This document shows positions 56,654-64,000 of a stretch of DNA of 64,000 nt, in pieces. Under the pieces are notes generated by a model that saw nothing but the letters and a program-made list of their open reading frames with translations, was not told the origin of the DNA and made no database searches. Position numbers and translations under genes: made by a program. The stretch covers positions 62,001-126,000 of the forward strand of contig NZ_JAFCKQ010000003.1 in the NCBI RefSeq assembly GCF_018130215.1, read 5' to 3'. Position 1 is the first letter of the stretch; each line of letters opens with the position of its first letter. This stretch comes from Bradyrhizobium jicamae. GTDB lineage: Bacteria; Pseudomonadota; Alphaproteobacteria; Rhizobiales; Xanthobacteraceae.

Positions 56654-58660
56654 ATGCGCTTCACGCCCGAATTCCTTGATGAGCTGCGTGCCCGGCTTCC
56701 GGTTTCGGAAGTCGTGGGCAGGCGCGTCAAGCTCAAGAAGGCCGGGCGCGAATGGAAGGGCCTGTCGCCATTCCAGCAGGAGAAGACGCCGTCGTTCTTC
56801 GTCAATGACCAGAAGCAGGCCTGGTTCGACTTCTCGTCCGGGATGAACGGCAACATTTTCGACTTCGTTATGAAGACCGAGGGCGTGCCGTTCCCCGAAG
56901 CGGTGGAGCGCCTCGCCGCGATGGCGGGCGTTCCGCTGCCGGCAGCGACGCCCGACGCCGCACGCCACGAACAGCATCGTCGCACGCTGCACGACGTGAT
57001 GGAACTGGCGACCAAATTCTTCGCCGACTCGCTGGCCGCACGGGGCGGCGCCAAGGCCCGCGGCTATCTTGCCGACCGCGGTATCTCGCCGGCGACGCAA
57101 CTCCAGTTCCGCATGGGCTACGCCCCGCCGGATCGCTTTGCGCTGAAGGAGCATCTGGGCGCGCAAGGCATCTCAACCGAGGACATGGTGGAGGCGGGGC
57201 TCCTGGTCTCCGGCGAGGACAAGCCGGTGCCGTTCGATCGCTTCCGCGATCGCGTGATGTTTCCGATCACGGATGCGCGCGGCCGCGTCATCGCCTTCGG
57301 CGGCCGTGCGCTGGAGAAGGACGTTCCGGCAAAGTATCTGAACTCGCCGGAAACCACGCTGTTTCACAAGGGCGACAATCTCTACAATCTGTTCACCGCG
57401 CGCCAAGCCGCGCATGACGGCGCGCAATTGATCGTGGTCGAAGGCTATGTCGACGTCATCGCGATGGTGACATCAGGCTTTCCCGGCGCCGTAGCGCCGC
57501 TCGGCACGGCGCTGACCGAAAACCAGCTCGCGCTGCTCTGGAAGATGGTGGACGAGCCGATCCTCTGCTTCGACGGCGACCGCGCCGGACAGAAGGCGGC
57601 GTATCGTGCTGCGGACCTTGCGCTGCCGCACCTCAAGCCCGGCAAGAGCCTGCGCTTCGCGCTGTTGCCGGAGGGGCAGGACCCCGACGATCTCGCGCGT
57701 TCCGGCGGCCGCGGCGCAATCGAGGACGTGATATCGGCCTCGCGCCCGCTCGCCGACATGATCTGGTCGCGCGAGATCGAGGGCGGCAATTTCGCCACCC
57801 CGGAGCGCCGCGCCGCGCTGGAGGCGCGGATCGGTGAACTCACCAACGGCATCCATGACGAGGTGCTGCGCCGCTATTATCGCCAGGACATGCAGGAGCG
57901 CCTGCAGCGAACCTTCGCGCCCGAGGGCGGCCGCGGCGGCTATGGCCGCGGCAATTTCGGCGGCAGCAAATTCGGCAGCGGTCGTGGCGGCGAATCAGCC
58001 CGCGCCTTCGTTCCCCGCAGCGCGGTCCAAGGCAGCCGTTTCGCCCCCAAGGGAGGTATGCCCATCCTGTCGCGTGGGCCCTACCAGGCGGCGAGCCCCC
58101 AGCTTGCCAACAGCCCGATCATGCGGGGCCAGCGCAGCGCGATCTCCCGCCGCGAGGCCCTGATCCTGCAATCCCTGATCAACCACCCCTGGCTGCTCCA
58201 CGATCACCTCGAGGAGGTCGCGGCCCTCGAACTGGCCCACCCCGAGGCCCACAAGCTCCGCGCCGCCATCATTGCGGCGTTCGCCCACGATCATCACCAT
58301 TCTCCCGACGAGGAGGAACAGGCCGAGAAAATGCGCACCGATCTCGAAGCGGGCGGATTTTCGCAGATTCTTCAAAGAGTTGAGAAGGCGATTACGACCG
58401 GAGCGGTGTGGGGCGTCCGGGTCGGCGCGGCGCGAGAGGATGTTTTATCGACCTGGCGCCAACTTGTTGCCTTGCATCAGAAAACCCACGCCTTACTTAG
58501 GGAGAAAAAGGACGCTGAGGCGGCTCTGGCTGAAGATTCCAGCGAGGCCAATCTGGCGTGGTTGCAGGATATCCAGGCCCGGATGGCAGAAGCCGACGGG
58601 ACCGAAGCCCTGATCGAAGGGTTCGGCGAATTATCGGGCCGGTTCCAGCGCAGCGTATAG
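56654..58660 (+). CDS. dnaG: DNA primase
   Basis: Makes RNA primers for the replication fork. The 668-residue protein has an N-terminal domain, TOPRIM core (VVEGYVDVIAM and CFDGDRAGQKAA) and a C-terminal helicase-binding domain. Most unusual, the N-terminal zinc-ribbon ligands (Cys40, His43, Cys61, Cys64 in E. coli) read Ser38, Gln41, Asp59 and Ser62 here (LSPFQQEKTPSF and WFDFSSGMNG), so no zinc site is formed. A Gly-rich stretch at about 415-440 (GGRGGYGRGNFGG) links the domains. rpoD follows on the same strand, 249 bases downstream. Confidence 0.97.
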   Translation: MRFTPEFLDELRARLPVSEVVGRRVKLKKAGREWKGLSPFQQEKTPSFFVNDQKQAWFDFSSGMNGNIFDFVMKTEGVPFPEAVERLAAMAGVPLPAATPDAARHEQHRRTLHDVMELATKFFADSLAARGGAKARGYLADRGISPATQLQFRMGYAPPDRFALKEHLGAQGISTEDMVEAGLLVSGEDKPVPFDRFRDRVMFPITDARGRVIAFGGRALEKDVPAKYLNSPETTLFHKGDNLYNLFTARQAAHDGAQLIVVEGYVDVIAMVTSGFPGAVAPLGTALTENQLALLWKMVDEPILCFDGDRAGQKAAYRAADLALPHLKPGKSLRFALLPEGQDPDDLARSGGRGAIEDVISASRPLADMIWSREIEGGNFATPERRAALEARIGELTNGIHDEVLRRYYRQDMQERLQRTFAPEGGRGGYGRGNFGGSKFGSGRGGESARAFVPRSAVQGSRFAPKGGMPILSRGPYQAASPQLANSPIMRGQRSAISRREALILQSLINHPWLLHDHLEEVAALELAHPEAHKLRAAIIAAFAHDHHHSPDEEEQAEKMRTDLEAGGFSQILQRVEKAITTGAVWGVRVGAAREDVLSTWRQLVALHQKTHALLREKKDAEAALAEDSSEANLAWLQDIQARMAEADGTEALIEGFGELSGRFQRSV

Positions 58661-58909
58661 CAACAAGATTCATGCGGATGACCCTCTTGGCAACCGCAAA
58701 AAGACTCGCCAAATCCATGGTTTGGCTGCAAAAACAGGGTTAAGCGAAACTTAATAGCCTCGCGGCTATTTGCAGATGGAAACCTTCGAGACGTGTGCAG
58801 GGGTGGCGAGGTTTGCGCCGCCCTTTGCGCGTCGAGAGCTGATCAGGTGAATTTGTGTGGGATGTGCGCGTGCGCCATTTCGCATGACCGCGTTTCGGGA
58901 GCTTAGTGA

Positions 58910-61045
<2,136 letters not shown>

Positions 61046-61067
61046 TCGGACATCGATCCAAAGCAAT

Positions 61068-61099
61068 GCGGCGGGCCTCAGCCCGCCGTTTTTGTTTTT
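61068..61099 (+). terminator. rho-independent terminator of rpoD
   Basis: GGCGGGC and GCCCGCC pair around CTCA, then GTTTTTGTTTTT follows. It lies 25 bases after the rpoD stop codon. A textbook terminator. Confidence 0.95.
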
Positions 61100-61224
61100 G
61101 ATGGAGCGCGTCGATCTCAACCGTCGGCGCCCGCGGCCGCCCCTCTGCCCACTCTCTCCCGCAAGGGGAGTGGGGTGCCGCTTGCTCTGCTGCTGTTGAT
61201 TGGGCGGACGAGCCGCCGCAGCGC

Positions 61225-61461
61225 CTACTTCTTCTTCACCCCGACCCGCTCGAGCGTCTTGATCCCGAGCGCCGGGCGGCCGGACTTTTCCGCGATCTCG
61301 CGGTCCTGCTCCATGATGAAGCCGCGCGCCGGCTCGTCGCCGTCGAGCCCGCCGAGCAGTTCGGCCGGCACGCGGCGGTTGGAGCGCTGCGAGCCGTCTT
61401 CATAGACGACGTTGAAGAAGGCGAATTCGGCTTTGGGATTGGTCCCGGGTTTCTTCGGCAT
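61225..61461 (-). CDS. small conserved protein of unknown function (78 residues)
   Basis: From ATG 61461 the protein reads MPKKPGTNPKAEFAFFNVVY and then EDGSQRSNRRVPAELLGGLD, EPARGFIMEQDREIAEKSGR, a highly charged sequence without membrane segment. It has the look of a family conserved across rhizobia. The longer frame to 61767 is unsupported. Confidence 0.75.
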   Translation of the reverse strand: MPKKPGTNPKAEFAFFNVVYEDGSQRSNRRVPAELLGGLDGDEPARGFIMEQDREIAEKSGRPALGIKTLERVGVKKK

Positions 61462-61738
61462 GCGCGGCTTGTCGTCAATCGGCGCGCCCAAGTCAAAGCA
61501 AATCGCACAGGCGACTGCGCTGATCTGCCTTGCGCAATCGGCCCAAAAAGGCCTTGCGCGGCGCCGCTCGATCACGCGCGCGGGCGGCGGCTGGTGTGCC
61601 ACGAGGTTAACCGATGATTTTCGGATCGGCCGACGGATGACAATTTTCTGACGATCGGTACTTGCGCCGTCGCGATCTATTCGCGTATGAGGCGTATCTC
61701 GCCAGCTTGCAACCTGTATCTCCAAGAGCGATCCCCCA

Positions 61739-62160
61739 ATGTCCAACGCCACCCTCGAGGCCAACAAGGCGCTCGTGCTCGCGCATTATGAGGCCGTGAC
61801 CAATCGCTATGACCCCGATGCGGTGCGCACCCAGCTTACGCCCGATTTCTTCGACCATTCGATGGGGAAGATGATGAACGCGGACGAGGTGATCGCGCGC
61901 ATGACCCCATTGAAGGAAGCCTTCGCCAATCTGTCCGTGGTCGCCGAATGCCTGGTCGCCGAACGCGACATGGTTGCCGGCCGCTTCATCTGGCGTGGCA
62001 CGCACCGAAGCCCCTGGCGCGGTATCCCGCGCACCGGCAAGCACGTCGAATTTCGCGGCATGACTTTCTGGCGCATCCGCGACGGCAGATTTGCGAACGC
62101 TGGGCGGAGATCGATTTTGCGGGGCTGGAGCGGTATCTGAGGGCTGAGGATGGCTTTTGA
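61739..62160 (+). pseudogene. SnoaL-like/ester cyclase family gene with a frameshift
   Basis: The reading frame MSNATLEANKALVLAHYEAV continues as a SnoaL-like polyketide cyclase/nuclear transport factor 2 fold through GMTFWRIRDGRFA, then ends abnormally. In the next frame the sequence goes ERWAEIDFAGLERYLRAEDG, the expected C terminus. A single missing G at about 62094-62096 (GCG-AAC-GCT instead of GCG-GAA-CGC-TGG) explains it. Unless this is an assembly error, the gene is broken; otherwise it makes a 133-residue altered protein. Confidence 0.75.
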
Positions 62161-62217
62161 CCGTCGCGTCGGACGCATGGCATGATCCGCAGCGGGTGGC
62201 TCTTCCGGGAAATCAAT

Positions 62218-63024
62218 ATGCTCAAGCTTCGATGGTTTGTCCTTTTCGGCGCGCTTGTCGCAGCGTCTCCCTCCTACGCCGCGCGTTGCGGCGGCCCTTT
62301 CGGCAGCTTCGTGCAGTCGTTCTCGCAGGATGCCGCCGCGGCCGGCATCTCGCAGGATGTGATCTCGACGGCACTTGGCGGCGTGACGGAGGATGGCGGG
62401 GTGCTCGCTTTCGATCGGCGGCAGCGCTACACCTTCAACAAGACGTTCGAACAGTATGTCTCGACCCGGGTCGGTCCCGGCCGCATCAATGGCGGGCGGG
62501 CGATGTTGCAAAGGCATGCGGCGCTGTTGTCGAGAATCGAGCAGCAGTTCGGCGTGCCCAGGCAGATCCTGGTCGCGATCTGGGGGCTCGAGACCGATTT
62601 CGGCAAGGGCGACATGGGCAAGCTGCCGGTGATCCGCACGCTCGCAACGCTGGCGCATGATTGCCGCCGCTCCGACCTGTTCCAGGGCGAACTGCTCGCC
62701 GCACTCAAGATCGTGCAGCGCGGTGACCTTCGTCTGAACGACCTGATCGGCGCCTATGCCGGCGAGATCGGCCAGACGCAATTCCTGCCGTCGTCCTACA
62801 TCAAGTATGGCGTCGATTTCGATGGCGACGGCCGTGTCGATCTGCGCCACTCGGTGGCCGACGTGCTGGCCTCGACCGCGAACCTGCTGCACACCAACGG
62901 CTTCAAGATGGGCGCGCCCTACGGCGAGGGCAGCGCCAATTTCGAGGCGATGCGCGAGTGGAACAGGGCGGTGATCTACCGCAAGACGATCGGGTATTTT
63001 GCGGATCAGCTGGTTGGGCGGTGA
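62218..63024 (+). CDS. lytic murein transglycosylase (MltB-like)
   Basis: A 268-residue periplasmic enzyme that cleaves peptidoglycan between MurNAc and GlcNAc. The leader MLKLRWFVLFGALVAASPSY is a Sec signal peptide, and no lipobox is present. The catalytic region AIWGLETDFGKGDMGKLPVI has the key Glu, followed by GEIGQTQFLPSSYIKYGVDF, which is typical of MltB-family enzymes. The start at 62218 is chosen over ATG 62182. Confidence 0.92.
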   Translation: MLKLRWFVLFGALVAASPSYAARCGGPFGSFVQSFSQDAAAAGISQDVISTALGGVTEDGGVLAFDRRQRYTFNKTFEQYVSTRVGPGRINGGRAMLQRHAALLSRIEQQFGVPRQILVAIWGLETDFGKGDMGKLPVIRTLATLAHDCRRSDLFQGELLAALKIVQRGDLRLNDLIGAYAGEIGQTQFLPSSYIKYGVDFDGDGRVDLRHSVADVLASTANLLHTNGFKMGAPYGEGSANFEAMREWNRAVIYRKTIGYFADQLVGR

Positions 63025-63028
63025 GGGA

Positions 63029-63109
63029 CGTCATTCCGGGATGGTCCGAAGAGTCGGACCCGGAATCTCGAGATTCCGGGTTCTCATTTCGCGAGCCCCG
63101 GAATGACGT
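63029..63109. repeat. dispersed palindrome, CGTCATTCCGGGATGG type
   Basis: CGTCATTCCGGGATGGTCCG and its right arm GCCCCGGAATGACG, with GGAATCTCGAGATTCC between, form a long hairpin. Same type as at 55434-55515. Confidence 0.75.
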
Positions 63110-63127
63110 TTGAGAGAGTTCGGCGGC

Positions 63128-63976
63128 ATGGAAACGATCGGCAGCCAGAAGATCTGGTCGTTCTTCGACCGCAGGGGATGCCAGATCGCGAAGAACACCG
63201 CGGTCCGGCAGGGGCCGGGTCATCGCGTCGGCTCGTACCTCGAGCTCGCTACCAAGATCGCCGAGCTGCAATTCCTCAACCGCGACCATGTGTTGCTGTT
63301 TCGCGGCCAGGGCGCCGACCACAGGAACGTCAAGCGCAATTCGTCCCTTAAGCCGACGCTGTTCCGCGGCATCAACGGCAATCCCGATCGGGCCACGCTG
63401 GTGGCGCGGTTCGCGGCGCTGCAACGCGCCGAGCGATTCCTGGTCGCTGATTATGCCAAGGCCAAGCTGCTCGGCGTCGAGCGGCTGAAGCGGCATCGCA
63501 TCCTGCGCTGGTCGATCCTGCAGCACTACGAGGTCTGCGAAACGCCGCTGCTCGACGTCACCCATTCGATCCGGATCGCTGCGTCCTTTGCCTCGCTCGC
63601 CGGGACAGCGACCGCCTTCCTCTATGTGTTGGGCGTGCCGAATCTGAGCGGCGCGATCACCGCGAGCGCCGAGGCCGGCCTGCAGATCGTACGGCTCTCC
63701 AGCGTCTGCCCGCCCTCCGCGGTGCGGCCGCACATCCAGGAAGGCTATCTGCTCGGTGAATACCCCGACATGGCCGGCTACGAGCAAAGGGAGAACTATT
63801 TTCCCTACGAGATGGATTTCGGCAGGCGGCTGGTCGCGAAATTCTCGTTCTCGCCGGCCTCGTTCTGGAAGAACGACGACTTTCCGCAGGTAGCGCGAAG
63901 CGCGCTGTATCCCTCGGAGAAAAGCGATCCGCTCTATCGCCTGGCGCTCGGGGTGAAGAAGCAGATGGGCGGGTGA
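63128..63976 (+). CDS. FRG domain-containing protein
   Basis: A 282-residue cytosolic protein. The FRG motif appears in VLLFRGQGADHRNV, and the family helix HYEVCETPLLDVTHSIRIAA follows at about 140-160. The FRG domain is found in proteins of uncertain function, sometimes next to phage-defence or toxin genes. The neighbouring genes here are house-keeping, so nothing points to defence. ATG 63128 is chosen over a TTG 6 codons earlier. It is adjacent to the window end. Confidence 0.8.
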   Translation: METIGSQKIWSFFDRRGCQIAKNTAVRQGPGHRVGSYLELATKIAELQFLNRDHVLLFRGQGADHRNVKRNSSLKPTLFRGINGNPDRATLVARFAALQRAERFLVADYAKAKLLGVERLKRHRILRWSILQHYEVCETPLLDVTHSIRIAASFASLAGTATAFLYVLGVPNLSGAITASAEAGLQIVRLSSVCPPSAVRPHIQEGYLLGEYPDMAGYEQRENYFPYEMDFGRRLVAKFSFSPASFWKNDDFPQVARSALYPSEKSDPLYRLALGVKKQMGG

Positions 63977-64000
63977 CACCGAATATTTGGCTACCGGTTA

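Overview
The window looks like a chromosomal segment of a high-GC alphaproteobacterium of the Bradyrhizobium/Nitrobacteraceae group. This is an inference from protein character: a 711-residue RpoD, a DnaG lacking zinc ligands, a short dimer-type chlorite dismutase close to the Nitrobacter form, a CarB with an internal insertion, and intergenic palindromes of the kind common in Bradyrhizobium. No phage genes, insertion sequences, rRNA or CRISPR arrays were seen. The one tRNA-like gene is an odd tRNA-Cys.

Layout. 0-1.6 kb: the tail of a molybdenum-hydroxylase maturation locus (XdhC end, CoxG-like protein) and a short-chain dehydrogenase. 1.6-7.7 kb, minus strand: PRPP synthetase, a lipoprotein, a Coa1-like membrane protein, and a tight run of dienelactone hydrolase, lgt, MidA-type methyltransferase and pgeF. 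7.8-11 kb, plus strand: UbiK-like factor, L25, peptidyl-tRNA hydrolase and YchF. 11.1-13.8 kb: a CsoR copper sensor divergent from a CopA-type ATPase, with a palindrome between them. 14-17.4 kb: a DapA-family gene preceded by an attenuator-like leader, then LysR and trxB. 17.6-29.1 kb: Lrp regulator, DoxX, greA, carB, an MFS/ArsR-type divergent pair with twin operators, tRNA-Cys-like gene, methyltransferase, Dps, cupin, thioesterase, carA. carA and carB share a strand but lie 4.8 kb apart.

29-38 kb: alpha/beta hydrolase, YqeY-like and DUF1801 proteins, a Tat-exported metallo-beta-lactamase-fold protein, an acyl-CoA synthetase, an ArsR plus two SRPBCC operon, an exported LVIVD-repeat protein with a small exported partner, and a LysE exporter. 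38-43.6 kb: a sugar-transport cassette (GntR/FCD regulator divergent from ATPase, permease, binding protein and DUF1349 protein). 43.7-48 kb: a TetR-controlled molybdenum hydroxylase operon whose 2Fe-2S and molybdopterin domains are fused and whose FAD subunit carries cysteines suggesting an extra 4Fe-4S cluster.

48-52.8 kb is the most accessory-looking part: small orphan genes, opgC, an AraC regulator, and a deleted copy of the N-formylglutamate amidohydrolase gene whose intact copy lies at 52.8-53.6 kb, so the block sits between direct repeats. 53.7-64 kb: two transglutaminase-like proteins, a cyclotransferase, chlorite dismutase, dnaG and rpoD with a strong terminator, a small conserved protein, a frameshifted ester-cyclase-like gene, a lytic transglycosylase and an FRG-domain protein.

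The points most worth a second look are the attenuator-like leader before the DapA-family gene (14.9-15.15 kb), the 8-nt anticodon loop of the tRNA-Cys-like gene, the amidohydrolase remnant bordering the opgC-araC block, and the loss of all zinc ligands in DnaG.
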